From the NCBI GenBank assembly GCA_021613375.1, contig CM038709.1:33554915-33618914 (forward strand): a stretch of DNA of 64,000 bases, given 5' to 3'. The stretch is from Megaleporinus macrocephalus (Eukaryota; Chordata; Actinopteri; Characiformes; Anostomidae). Both the position numbers and the translations under genes were made by a program. The notes under the pieces were generated by a model. That model had not been told where the DNA came from and did not search any database. It saw only the letters and a list, made by a program, of their open reading frames with translations. Every line of letters begins with the position of its first letter. The stretch's first letter is position 1. This document shows positions 12,828 through 24,700 of the stretch, in pieces.

Positions 12828-13165
12828 TATTCAGATTTGTGACACCTGCGATACATTCCAAAAAAGCTGAGACAAGGAAAATGCAAGACTGTGAAGATTG
12901 TGGAACGATCAAAAACACCTGCTTTTCTGGCCTCCTCTGGGCTGAAGCAACATTGAAAGGCGTGCTATGGTCTGATGAGCCCACCTTTTCTGGAAATAAT
13001 GTACATGTGTTTTCCAGGCCAAAGAGGAAAAGGACCATTTTGATTGTTATCAGCACAAAGTTCAGAAGCCAGGGTCTGTCATGGTATGGGGGTGTGTAAG
13101 TGCCAATGTGATGAGTAACATGCACGTCTGTGAAGACACCAGTAATGCCGAGCATAACACATTTG
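12828..13165 (+). mobile_element. Tc1/mariner-type transposase fragment
   Basis: An open stretch at 12821-13099 contains L-W-S-D-E followed by a basic segment and 'LSWYGG', the usual layout around the second catalytic Asp of a Tc1/mariner DDE/D transposase. The following 60 bp match the copy at 34380-34440. Both ends of the element and the N-terminal DNA-binding part are missing. Confidence 0.65.
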
Positions 13166-13259
13166 ATTAAAAAATAATTTTTTATTTAAATGTTACAACA
13201 TCTAGTGTAAACATATTCATACCCCTGTATCAGAGGAAACAATCAGGTGAATGAACAGT

Positions 13260-13312
13260 TGTTTAGAATATGGAATATTTTATATATATTTATATATATA
13301 TAAATATATATA
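13260..13312. repeat. AT-rich microsatellite
   Basis: Imperfect (TA)n with TTTATATATA blocks between the transposase fragment and the LINE remnant. Confidence 0.6.
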
Positions 13313-13314
13313 TG

Positions 13315-14045
13315 AGGCGTTCCCAAGCAAGCCAACAGATATAACCCCTCTAGCATGTCCTAGGTCTTCCCTAAGGTCTCCTCTCTTCACAGGGAGGTGT
13401 CCAGAAGGCATCCTACCAGATGCCCGAACCACCTCAGCTGGTTTCTCTCAACGTAGAGGAGTAGCGGCTCCCCCATATAATTAAGCTCCTCACCCTATTT
13501 TTGAGGGTGAGACCCACACCCCACAGAGAAAACTCACTTTTGGCAGCTTGAATCCGCGAACTCATACTTTTGGTCACTACCCAAAGCTTGTGACCATAGG
13601 TTAGAGTAGGAACTCCACCAATACGCCTGTCAACCTCCCACTCCATCCTTCCCCCATTTGTGAACAGGACCCTGAGATACTTAAACTCCTCCAATTGAGG
13701 CAGGAGGTCATTTCCAACCTGGAGAGGGCACTCCACCCTTTTTTTGACTGAGGACCAGTCACAGATTTTGAGGTGCTGATTTTCATCCCAGCCACTTCAT
13801 ACTCGGCTGCAAACTGGAGGTCATGGTTTAATAATGTCAGCAGGGCCACATCATCCACAAAAAGCAGAGATAATCCTGTTCATTAAAGTCCTTTAAAATT
13901 ATTAACAGGACCGGTGATAGTGGGCAGCCCTGACAGAGTCTAACCCTCACTGAAAACCAGTCCGCGAACCAAGCTCCAGCTCTGTTCATATAAGGACCAG
14001 ACGGCCCGTAACAATGAGCCCCGTATCCCATATTTCTGGAATGTA
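13315..14045 (-). mobile_element. Decayed non-LTR retrotransposon, reverse-transcriptase C-terminal half
   Basis: Read on the minus strand in shifting frames: C-Q-G-C-P-L-S-P-V-L-L near 13930, then M-D-D-V-A-L-L (remnant of the catalytic box), A-G-M-K-I-S-T-S-K-S, C-P-L-Q-V-G, E-E-F-K-Y-L-R-V-L-F, P-T-L-T-Y-G-H-K-L-W, then R-M-P-S-G-H-L-P. This order is that of a fish LINE with QGCPLSP, probably L1/Tx1-like; the clade is uncertain. Several frameshifts and stops; 5' part absent. Confidence 0.75.
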
Positions 14046-14249
14046 GTGTAGTGGTAAAGTAAAAGTAGAACATATACTACTGTTTCCTCATGTTAACACA
14101 AAAAAGCACAAGGAGAACATTGCCTTGAAATTTTAAGTTGACACAGCTTTTTTATTGTACATTTAAACATTTAAAACAAGTATACAAATCAGATTTAAAA
14201 AAAAAGGCAAATATAACCTAAAACAGAAAGCAGCAATTTATAAATCTAC

Positions 14250-14445
14250 TTTGACCTGTTTTTGAATCACACACACACACACATTGTTTGGCTTCTTTTC
14301 TTCTACAGGTGTCGCCACACCAAGTCAACTTGCTGTCAGATGCCCTTTCTGACACAACCCTTACCACATACCCAGGCTTGGGACAGCACACATTCACACC
14401 TACAGGAAATTTAGAGTGACCAATCAACCTAACATGCATGTGTTT
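14250..14445 (-). mobile_element. Partial SINE-like repeat
   Basis: 'CCCTTTCTGACACAACCC', 'GGCTTGGGACAGCAC' and 'TTTAGAGTGACCAATCAACC' are blocks of a widespread fish short interspersed repeat, as I recall it. No pol III promoter boxes are left. A short (AC)n lies at 14270. Confidence 0.5.
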
Positions 14446-14612
14446 CTTCAAGGTATTTGCTAACAGTGTTCAAATCATTAGCAAAATGCTTTATGGTTGC
14501 AATTCATATGAATTAAAATAGCAATTGTAACTGGCCACATTAAAAAGCATACATAAGGTATGGTACTTTCCACCCTGTCTGTGTGGGTGTTGCTGTCTTT
14601 TTTGCGTGTATG

Positions 14613-14619
14613 TATAAAA
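14613..14619 (+). promoter_or_regulatory. TATA box of intact granzyme-like protease
   Basis: TATAAAA sits 43 bp before the start codon, leaving a short 5' leader, as expected for compact S1 granule protease genes. Confidence 0.65.
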
Positions 14620-14662
14620 CCCAGACAGATCAGACCCCTTCTCCTCACTGCAGCTTTCAACC

Positions 14663-16799
14663 ATGCTGTTCCACATCTCTGCACTCCTCTCCTTCCTCAC
14701 CCTGACAAGTAGGACCACCAATCCACTCTGATCTACTTCAGAGTATTACTTGTTGCACTTTGCTATGGAATGTTTTTTTGTTTCTCAGGGGCAACAGACA
14801 GTGGAATTGTTGGTGGAAAAGAAGCTAAACCTCACTCCAGACCATACATGGTGTCTCTTCAGCGTAATGGACGTCATCAGTGTGGTGGAATGCTCATCAG
14901 AAAAGACTTTGTACTGACTGCAGCACACTGTCTGAAGTAAGTGTCTCTTTGCTTAGACATTTGTCACGGAAAGATACCAACATATGTGTATTCACACCAG
15001 TGACCACAAAAAAGTGCATTGTTGTTGCCCTCCACTTGCGTTGCTAGACAAGTGATACCTATGAGAGTCACAAAGTACATCAAAACATTCGATAATACAG
15101 TTAATGCTTACCAGAGTTAGTAGCCTAAATCAGTCCTGAGGTATTGATGCATTGGCACAAATAAAATATATACAAATAAAACAACTTGAATAAAAGTACA
15201 AAAGTAAAAAATATATATATTTAATCACTGAGTAACTTTCACAACTGCATTGAAACTTCTTAGTAAATCCAGCATCTATCAGTACACAAATTGAAGTTCA
15301 AAAAGACGGTTACCTTGGTGTACACAAGCTTGTAAAACACTGGAAGTATGATGTATAAAAGTAAAAATAATTGATTGTTTTAAAATGATCTCTAATATGA
15401 ACAAGATGATGCTCTAATTGATTTTCCTAAAGAAATCTATTATAACACAAATTGTGTGGAGTTGTAAAATATTGAGTTTCATTGTCTTCAGCCTTGGTGT
15501 ATGTAAACCTGCTGCCTTAACTGTATGCCATCTGAGGTTTACCAGTAATAATAGAGGCAGGTACACCGTAATTTCCATTGCACAATAAGCTTGACCATTA
15601 ATCATGCTTTCCAAATTTTATTTAAAGAGTGACTTTAAAGCAGGGCAAGTTTGTAATTTTTTTGACAACTGGTCAAAATTTGTCTGTTTTTGTACCTCAC
15701 AATAACTGTGGAAATTTTACCATTACCTTTCCTACAGTGCTCCTATGACACCATCACTTAACAGTCAAGTAACATATTGCCATTTCTATACATTTCATTT
15801 CAAGGGATGAATGTAAGTAAAACAGAGATTGATTGCAAGTTGTGTCTGCAATGTACCAAACAGTGAGTTATAATATCATGCTTTTCTGAGTATTTAACAT
15901 ATTACCCTTTTTTGTAGCCTGTTAAGTCAGGATTTTTGTCTATTCTTTCAATGAGATTTTTGTTACACAATATTACCTGCAAACTCCATATGCTTTTTTA
16001 AATTATTTGAACAGTACCACCAGAGATGATGTTGGGCGCAACTTTCTAGAGGTCGTTCTGGGGGCTCATGATATAACAAAATCAGAACCAAGTCAGCAGA
16101 GAATCCAAGTAAGAAAGTACATCAGGCATCCAAAATACAGTAGGTATACGACTGCAGGCAACTTGAAACAGTGGACTGTGGACATCATGCTACTTAAGGT
16201 ATGACACTAGCAAAGGGGCTTTCCTCCTTTGTTACCATTATGAGTAATTAAAAACTCCTCTCTGTAATTTGTTGTATAACCTATGTGTTACAGCTGAAGT
16301 CCAACGCAAAGCTGAATAAGTTTGTGAAGGTTATGGACCTTCCTAAGAAAAAAGGCAAAACACCTGCCAATGTGAAATGTACTATAGCAGGCTGGGGCAT
16401 GAGAAAACCAAAGACTGTGGAATCAGCTGTGTTGATTCAGACTTCCCTCACAGTGCTGCCTCAAACTGAATGTAAAAAGATGTGGCAGCAGTACTATGAC
16501 TCTGATAAAATGATGTGCACTGCCACAGCTGCGGACAACACCTTCTGTCAGGTACGGCTGTCTGGCACACATAATATTATTGATAACAATCTAATGCCAG
16601 TCAATAAATCTGAAATGCTATCTCCCTCTCTCACACACAGGGTGATTCTGGAAGTCCTCTGATGTGTAATTCGAAACCAAAAGGTATAGCCATCTACACA
16701 TATCCAGACAGATGTAATGAACCTAATTACCCAGGGGTACATCTTAACATTTCCCCATTCCTGCACTGGATTAAAGATGTCATGGGCAAAAAGTTCTGA
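14663..16799 (+). CDS. Intact granzyme-like serine protease, 264 aa
   Basis: Five exons: 14663-14708, 14789-14936, 16015-16198, 16294-16551 and 16641-16799. All have GT-AG borders and phases 1, 2, 0, 0, the organisation of granzyme/mast-cell proteases. A 16-residue hydrophobic leader is followed by a short propeptide (ATDSG) and IVGG at residue 22. The triad is His62 (TAAHC), Asp121 (VDIMLL) and Ser215 (GDSGSP). Seen against trypsin, pocket position 189 is Thr, 190 Phe, 216 Thr and 226 Gly, so neither a trypsin-like nor a granzyme B-like primary specificity is expected. Cys191 and a Cys at 220 are kept, unlike mammalian granzyme B. Known role of the family: secreted from cytotoxic or mast-type granules to cleave host or microbial targets. 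Exact orthology (granzyme, mast-cell protease, duodenase-like) cannot be settled here. Its 3' end faces ercc1, about 170 bp between poly(A) signals. Confidence 0.9.
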
Positions 16800-16857
16800 A
16801 TGTACTAGTACACACCACAGGGAAGAAAAACTTCTGTATTTTACATTTCCTGTTTTG

Positions 16858-16863
16858 AATAAA
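16858..16863 (+). terminator. Poly(A) signal of granzyme-like protease
   Basis: AATAAA 59 bp after the stop codon of the intact protease. Confidence 0.7.
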
Positions 16864-17062
16864 ATTGCATGTTTAAAAGATACTGATGCCATTTCTGTAC
16901 ATTTTAACCTAAAGATTCATTTTCATTTGTGACTTCTTTTTATGTGTAGATCACAGCTATGCAACAATTAATGTTACTTGATAATGTTCATGCATGCTGC
17001 TTAGAATACAATAGACAGTTATGCACTTCTTAAAAATCACTCTTGCTATTAAAAAAATACAA

Positions 17063-17068
17063 TTTATT
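17063..17068 (-). terminator. Likely poly(A) signal of ercc1
   Basis: Reads AATAAA on the minus strand, about 245 bp after the ercc1 stop codon, giving a convergent tail-to-tail arrangement with the protease gene. Confidence 0.5.
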
Positions 17069-17312
17069 TCAACAAACAAATAATACTCATAAATCCATAC
17101 AATATGTTTCTTGAGACATAAATTGATTTTAAAACTGGCTTTTTGATGAAGTTTTTGATGAAGGCACTCCAGCTCCTCTGAAGACAATATTAATGTCAGT
17201 AGCACAGATCTTTCTCCAGGGCACTGTTATTTAGAGCCTAGACCTAGACACTGTAAGATACCCCATGGCCTTGGACATTACAACTTAATGTCAGGTCAGG
17301 TTTGAACTTTTG

Positions 17313-18674
17313 TCAGCTTTCTTTCTTTTTGGACTTCAGAAAGGGCTGGTGTAGCACATCATACAGCCTTCTTGCCTAACAAAAACAGGCATCAAATGAC
17401 ATGTTGCGATGGTTTAGAAGAATGTAAACAACAATTCAAAATAAAATAGATGTTTACAAACTCGCCATTGTACTCACCTTTTGAGGGCCGAGCCCAGGGC
17501 ACAGCACAAGCTCCTCCTTTGACGCATTAATGATACCCTCCAAAGACTATAGAGAACACAGTGCATATGATAAACTGTGAATTAGAAGTTCAGCAGATCT
17601 GCATTATGCTAGTTTGGTAATGTCATGTAGAATGTGTGCTAATAAACATTTTTGCATCACCTAAAAGTGACTATAAATTATGACATCAGTAATAGGAGTC
17701 CTTACAGAGAATGTAGACAGCAGCGTGATGGAATCTGTCCTGTTGATGGACTTTACTGTGGTGAGACAATCAGTAACCTGCCAGGCCAAAAGAGAACAAG
17801 AGCTGTCTATGAAAAGCAGCTGTATTTTGGTTTATCTGGTTGAAATACATCCTCATACATGAGTCATTGCATGCTATATCATTATGCCACATACTGTACT
17901 GGTGCAAACCATGCTAACACACATCATGTTTCATGTTTCACTGACTGGAGCCAATCCCAGCGCCATAGGCGGGGTACACCATGAACAGTTTGCCAGTCCA
18001 TCATTCACTCACGCACACACACCTATGAACAATATAGAGTGACCTAGTGTGTTTGAACTGTGGGAGTAAACCAGAATACCCGGAGGAAACCCACTTAAGC
18101 ATGGGTAGAACATGCAACCTCCACACAGATTGGCCCGGACCGGGAATCGAACTCTGATCGCCTGGCTGTGAGGCGACAGTGCCATTATGCCACCATGCCG
18201 CCCGATATTTCATATGATCTCATACGAAATCACCTTTGGCTGTCTAGTCTGTTGAATCTTAAGTAGTCCATTGTCATTTACAAGGCAATAGTCGGGTTTT
18301 TTGTAGTTTGTCTTTGTCCAACATGGAGTCAGACTGACAGCTGGTAAAGATACAGTGGGAATGACCATAATATAATTATAGCAGTGCTTTTGACGTTTGT
18401 AGGCACAAGTATGTGGGACGCAAGCGTGAGACAAATGACTTTAAAAATTCGACTAAGCTTCTTTGTTTGAATTTAAAATAAGAAGCCAATAGAAATTATA
18501 TACGTATATATTTCTGCACATTTCTAGTTTGTGTAAGTGTGTGTGGGCAGCTGGTGAATTCTGACCTTAGACAGGTAATCTTTTTCTACTTGCTCTTTAA
18601 GTAGATCTGCAGGTTTCTTTTCATAAGATTTGTATGTCTCCAAATAACGCCCAGCTTCTTCAGGGCTATTGCAA

Positions 18675-18727
<53 letters not shown>

Positions 18728-21700
18728 GTATTTGTTATTAGCACAAAGTGATGAAGAGGCAACCCACAAAAGAAGAACCTGTGTACTGAGTTCACCTCCA
18801 GGCCAGTATGAGTGTGCAGTCAGCCATGATGCAAATTCGGGCCAGTTCTTTTAGTGCATGATGGGGGTCTTTCTAGGAAAAAAATGTTTTAGAAGATTCT
18901 TATGAACCAGTCTTATCTCTCAACTCAAACATGAGACATTCTAAGAATGAAAAAATATTATCTATGTAATCTTTTCAAGCGACTCAAGTGTGTGATCGGA
19001 CAGATAGCGGTTGAAAAAGAGAGTCGAGAGAAATAATCTGAAAGTGACAATGACAATCAGACATGACAGCACAAAACTGCAGACAGATTTATAAAAGGCT
19101 CCATACTCAAGCATTGCTTACACCGAATTTAATTCTAAAAAACATATTTAATCTAAATAGTATTATTATACATACTAGCATTGAAAAACAATGTATTTAT
19201 ATATATATCCAGTTAATTAGCCTACAACATTTTTGTTATGCCCACTCTTACTAAAATTATTGTTTCAGCCCAGACTGCTTTTTGCATAATCAAAAACACA
19301 GAGCTAACATACTTATATTTGTCAAAAAAACACAGTAATAAAAGCAGCATGTTTAATAGTAAGAGATAAAGAGAGGCTGGAAAATGGTTATATAAAAATT
19401 AATTATGATTCTTATTTATGTATGTTTGTATGTTATGTTGATCCTCATAAAGTGGACCTCAGGGATAAAACAAATTGTTTGATAAGGGTTGTTTCATGTT
19501 CATTTTAGAATCTTCTACAGCTGTACTCATCATTCTGGTCACACCTTCAGTTTATTTACTGCCTCCTGCCTTAAACATTTTCAACTTTCAAAGAAGCAGC
19601 ATAATGAAATAATTGTATACACTGGCCTGGAACCAAACCTTACTGAATATATGTTTTAACAGTGTTTGTTACAGAGGTACAACTACTCACCACATCTACC
19701 TGGACAAGCAGTACTCGGAGTGTGAAAGACTGCCCCAACTGCTTTAGCCGCTCATGAATGTAGTTTGGATTCAGGTTATGGTACCGCAAACTGTAGACAT
19801 AAAGAAAAAACAACGTATTTTTGCTTCAGTTTCTCTAAAAACATATAATGAAATAAAAAATCTGCATGATTTGATTATCTGCATAAGTTTATTTTTAAGC
19901 AAACAATGCAACAGGAAACATTATTTTGAAATTCTGTGGGTCAAAATATAATTAGCTGTGTAACCATATACCTATAGATCTTTCTGTTCTGTGAACTCTG
20001 AGCAGTTTCTTTGTAAAAGCATGAGTGTGTGCTGTGGTTTCACACCTCAGTAGAAGCTACAACACTGCACATAACACAAAATGCACTACCTGAGAAATAG
20101 AGCACAAGTTGTTCGACCTAAAACGTAGTCAGGCACCACTTCTCCAAACTCCCATGGAACACTTCTGACAAACTTCAGAATCGGGTTTCCTCTCTGTAGT
20201 GGTGGTACACAAAACACACAAATTCAAATATAACAAAGCTACAGGGTCATACATGCAACTACACACTTCCAAAACCTAACCAAGACATTTGGACTAATCT
20301 AACTAGTCTCTAAAATCTGAGACATAAAATGCCTGGACATGCACCCAAAAAACGTATACAAAACTGTGGAGAAATCAAATACCTGCTCAATTTAAGTAAG
20401 CATGAAAATTAAGTATTTCAATTCAATTTAATTTAATTTATTTAGTATTCAGCCATGGGGGGTGGGGGTGGGGGGGGAGGGGATATCCACTGACACATGT
20501 AAGCCAGTTTTTCTAAATTTAAAGCTTAAGGGTAATTGCTCCTCAGGAGTCAAGGAGTCAACCTCAAATACCCGCCAACCACAGCAGCAATGATTTCATT
20601 GACTTTTTCAATAGCAAAATCGAGAATATTAGACAAAAAGTTCTACCAATACGAGTAACCTATCCTTCATCCGGTTTGGCTCAAACAGCACAAAATGTGA
20701 TTTTAGAAGAAAGACTAGAAACATTTTCTCCACTACAGCAGACAGAACTAGAAAAACTTATCTCTTCCTCAACTTCTGCTACATGCACACTCGATATGAT
20801 TCCAACAAGCCTATTGAAACAAGTATTACCAGCTATTATTAAACCTATCTTAACTATCATCAACTCTTCTCTTAGTCTGGGTCATGTACCTAAGTCTTTT
20901 AAACTAGCTGTGATAAAACCCTTGATAAAGAAGCCAAATCTTGACCCCAGAGAACTGTCCAGTTATAGACCCATTTCCAATTTACCTTTTATCTCTAAGA
21001 TTTTAGAAAAGGCTGTAGCTCGACAACTCTGTTCTCATCTACATAAGAACAACATATATGAAAAATTCCAATCTGGTTTTAGGCCACATCACAGCACAGA
21101 GACAGCTTTAGTTAAGATAACAAATGATCTTCTTCTTGCCTCTGATCAGGGCCACGTATCTCTACTGGTGTTACTAGATCTAAGTGCAGCTTTTGACACT
21201 ATAGATCACACTATTCTCTTGGACAGGCTAGAAAATATAGTTGGAATCACAGGAACAGCGTTATCCTGGTTCACATCTTACCTTAGTGATCGCTTTCAGT
21301 TTGTAAAGATAAATAATGTATCGTCTAACACTACAAAAGTGAAATATGGAGTTCCACAAGGTTCTGTTTTAGGTCCTCTGTTATTTACACTATATATGCT
21401 ACCATTAGGCTCAGTTATAAATAGACATGGAATTAGTTTCCACTGTTATGCCGATGATACACAACTGTACATATCAGCCAAACCAGATGACAAATCCAGA
21501 TTAAATAAGATAGAAGATTGTGTAAGAGATATTAGATTTTGGATGCTACAGAACTTCCTTCTTTTAAACCCAGATAAAACGGAAGTTCTCCTCCTCGGCC
21601 CAAAGGCTGCTCGGACTAAATGTTCAGATTTAATGTTAAATCTTGCTGACTTCTCTGTAGTTCCTGGTTCAGTAGCCAAAAATCTTGGTGTAACAATTGA

Positions 21701-24700
21701 CTCAGATCTGACATTTAATCAACACATAGGTAATATTACAAGAACAGCGTTTCTTCACCTACGAAACATTTCAAAGTTAAGAAATGCGTTATCTGTGTCT
21801 GATGCTGAAAAGTTGATACATGCCTTTATAACCTCAAGGCTAGATTATTGCAATGCATTATTGTCAGGATGCTCCAGCAGGAACCTGAATAAACTTCAGT
21901 TAGTTCAGAACGCTGCAGCTAGAGTACTAACTAAAACCAGGAAATTCGATCACATCAGTCCAGTTTTATCAGCGCTACACTGGCTTCCTGTTAAATTCCG
22001 TATTGACTATAAAATTCTATTACTGACGTATAAAGCCCTGCACGGTCTCGCACCGGAGTACCTGCAAGATCTAATTTCCTATTATGAACCGCCACGTTCA
22101 CTCAGATCACAGGATGCTGGTTTTCTAATAGTTCCTAAAATTCAGAAGACTACAATGGGGGGAAGAGCTTTTTCCAACAAAGCCCCAAAATTGTGGAATA
22201 ATCTCCCAGTTAATGTTCGGGACTCTGACACAGTCTCAATATTTAAGTCTAGACTGAAAACATACTTGTTTAGTGTAGCTTTTGGTTATTAATCTTCTCT
22301 TTTAGATAAAGGCAGGAGATCTGGGGGTTCTTGGACACAGAGGTTTATGGTAAACTGAGATGTTGGTGCTGTTGTTCCACCACTTCACGCGATCACACAG
22401 GTTTGTTGATGGTGGAGTGGGGGGACCCCAGTGTCTCAGGGTACTCTCATGTCCATGTTACCTTCTGGTTCTCTCCTTTTAGTTTAGGCTGTTATAGTTA
22501 GATCTGCTGGAGTCACCAACCACACTCTAAAATTCTGAAAATTCATATTCTCTACAGTCTTACTCCTGAGCCCAACTAACTCTTTCTCTTTACTCTTCCT
22601 GAGGAAATGACTGTCCTCCCATCTGTTGAAGGCTGTTGAAGGACTGATCATCGGGCCATCACCCCACCATCACCAGCCAGCTCACCTGTCCATTTACTGC
22701 TACACCCTCAGTTACATCACTGTGCCATCCAGATGCACCAGCACTGAGATAGGATGGGACTGTTTCAGCTCACGTCCACTTAACATAAAGACTCAGTCAT
22801 AGACTGCCTCAGCCAGAGACTGCCTCAGTCATACACTGCCTCTATCTGTTCAAACAGAGGCTCCTTTCTTTGGTATTTAGTTCAAACTGTAAATACTGTT
22901 TGACCAGAGGAGGATGGGTCTCCCCTTATGAGTCTGGTTCCTCCCAAGGTTTCTTCCTCCAGTTGAGGGAGTTTTTCCTTGCCACTGTTGCCTCTGGCTT
23001 GCTCACTGGGGGATATATGTTATAACTGTTTTCAAAACTCTGTAAAGCTGCTTTGAGACAACATCGTTGTACAAAGCGCTATATAAATAAAATTGACTTG
23101 ACTTGAAGTATTCTCAGCCGCAAATTTAGACTTGTTGGCTCATCAAACCTTACTCCACATCTCAGATGACAACTTCAGTGTTCTAGTGCATTTTTCTCTT
23201 ATTTTTTTGTATTTTTGCTTTTCTCAGTAAATCTTGACACAGCCTTTTAGGCAGTGTTGTGTTGTGTTCTCACAGTAAAAGGATCTCCTCTCTCTCACAG
23301 AAAAGCTGAAGCACCATTTCTATGATAGTGACAGTTTTGGTGGTCTTGCACAGTTCTCTCTTTCTTCTAAGTACTTTCTGAACTTCAGTTTTGGAAACAT
23401 CAGTTCTTTTAACTGGTTTTCCATGACTTTCTTTGCAGATAGATCTCTCTCCATTTTGAATGAAAAGAATGAGAAAGATGTGAGAGACAGGTGTGTTAGG
23501 ATGGTTGTTTAAGTGAATGTAGGCGTTAATGACAGCTGTAAAATGGAAGAATGAAACATTTACAGTGGCAGTTGGTGTATAAAAGTCAAGCATAAACAAA
23601 AAAAAACACTTAATAGGTTTTGTGTCATGGGAGGAGACTTATGTTTTTTTCCTTTCAAAAATGGAAATCATGCTGGCTCCACTAGAAATTATTAAAACAA
23701 AAGTTTTTGATGTTTGCACAGTAACATCTATAATACAGTACACATACCTGCCGAGGGCTGACAATAATGCTGTTTCCTGACCCTAACAGATGTGGGACAA
23801 CACTGAACTCCACTGTGCTTTGACCTTCCTCCTTTTTCTTTTCCCCCATCAAACCATCATCCTGCATCTCTGACACTGCAGTGGTCTCTGATGTTGCTTT
23901 AGTGGGTGCTGGACCTTCATGCTCGCCTGTTCTAGTCTGAGGTTTTCCAAAGCCTGTGGCAAGTGCAGAAAGTTCTGGCTCACATTTGGGAGGCATATCC
24001 ACCCTCTCCCGCACATCTCTGTGCTCATCACCCTGAGTTTTTGGACCATGGACAGGTCCTTTGCTTTTGCTCTGAACGATAAACTCAGCATAGGATAATG
24101 GTTGACCAGCAGCTTGGGGGGCATTGTGGGTGGACGACGACGAGCTCTCTCCATCGCCTCCTTTTGATGAAGGCTTGAAAAGAGACGCCACCTGCGGGAA
24201 GACATTGGAGGTTTTACATTAACAAAGAAATTGTAACATTAGAATTTCATGCGCACTTTTTCTGTGAATTGCATGCAAATAATACAATATGTTTGTCCAA
24301 TACTAAATAAGTCATGTTCAATGTTGACTGTGCTAACAGGCTACGCAGGAGGCTAAATGTTTTTGCCTGTGAGCTGGCAACATCAGCACGAACTACGAAA
24401 CTTGCACCTCCATGTGCTGAAAAAAATCAACTGCTTGCTTTTTGAGGTTAGCTTCTTATTCGAATTGCCCGCTCCACCTTAAATGGTGCAACAGTTACAT
24501 TCTCCATTTAAGGTGGATCGGGGAATTGGAATAAGAAGCTAACTTCAGCCACTAGCTAGCGTTGCTAAGTTAACATGAAGACAAGTCAGCTAAACCAGGT
24601 AACCTGCAAAGACAATTCTCAAATGAAGCTGAACTACAATTACATGTTACCAACCGGGCTCTTTTCTCTGCTGAAAGCTGAATCGTCTAGATTTATTGTA

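Noticed and set aside
17935..18205. A tRNA gene
   Set aside because: A- and B-box-like words occur, but the cloverleaf is not closed and the body is that of a SINE.
20676..22292. The 538-codon RT frame as a host gene
   Set aside because: Clear LINE reverse transcriptase with a LINE 3' tail, within an ercc1 intron.
23270..23599. 109-residue minus-strand frame in ercc1 intron 2 with a Lys/Arg-rich part
   Set aside because: No recognised domain, no convincing splice context, and it does not join in frame to ercc1 exons. Probably transposon debris.
24191..24191. ercc1 start at the beginning of the second exon
   Set aside because: The codon there is GTG preceded by a CAG acceptor; the ATG at 24717 starts a 21-codon exon that joins in frame and resembles the mammalian ERCC1 start.
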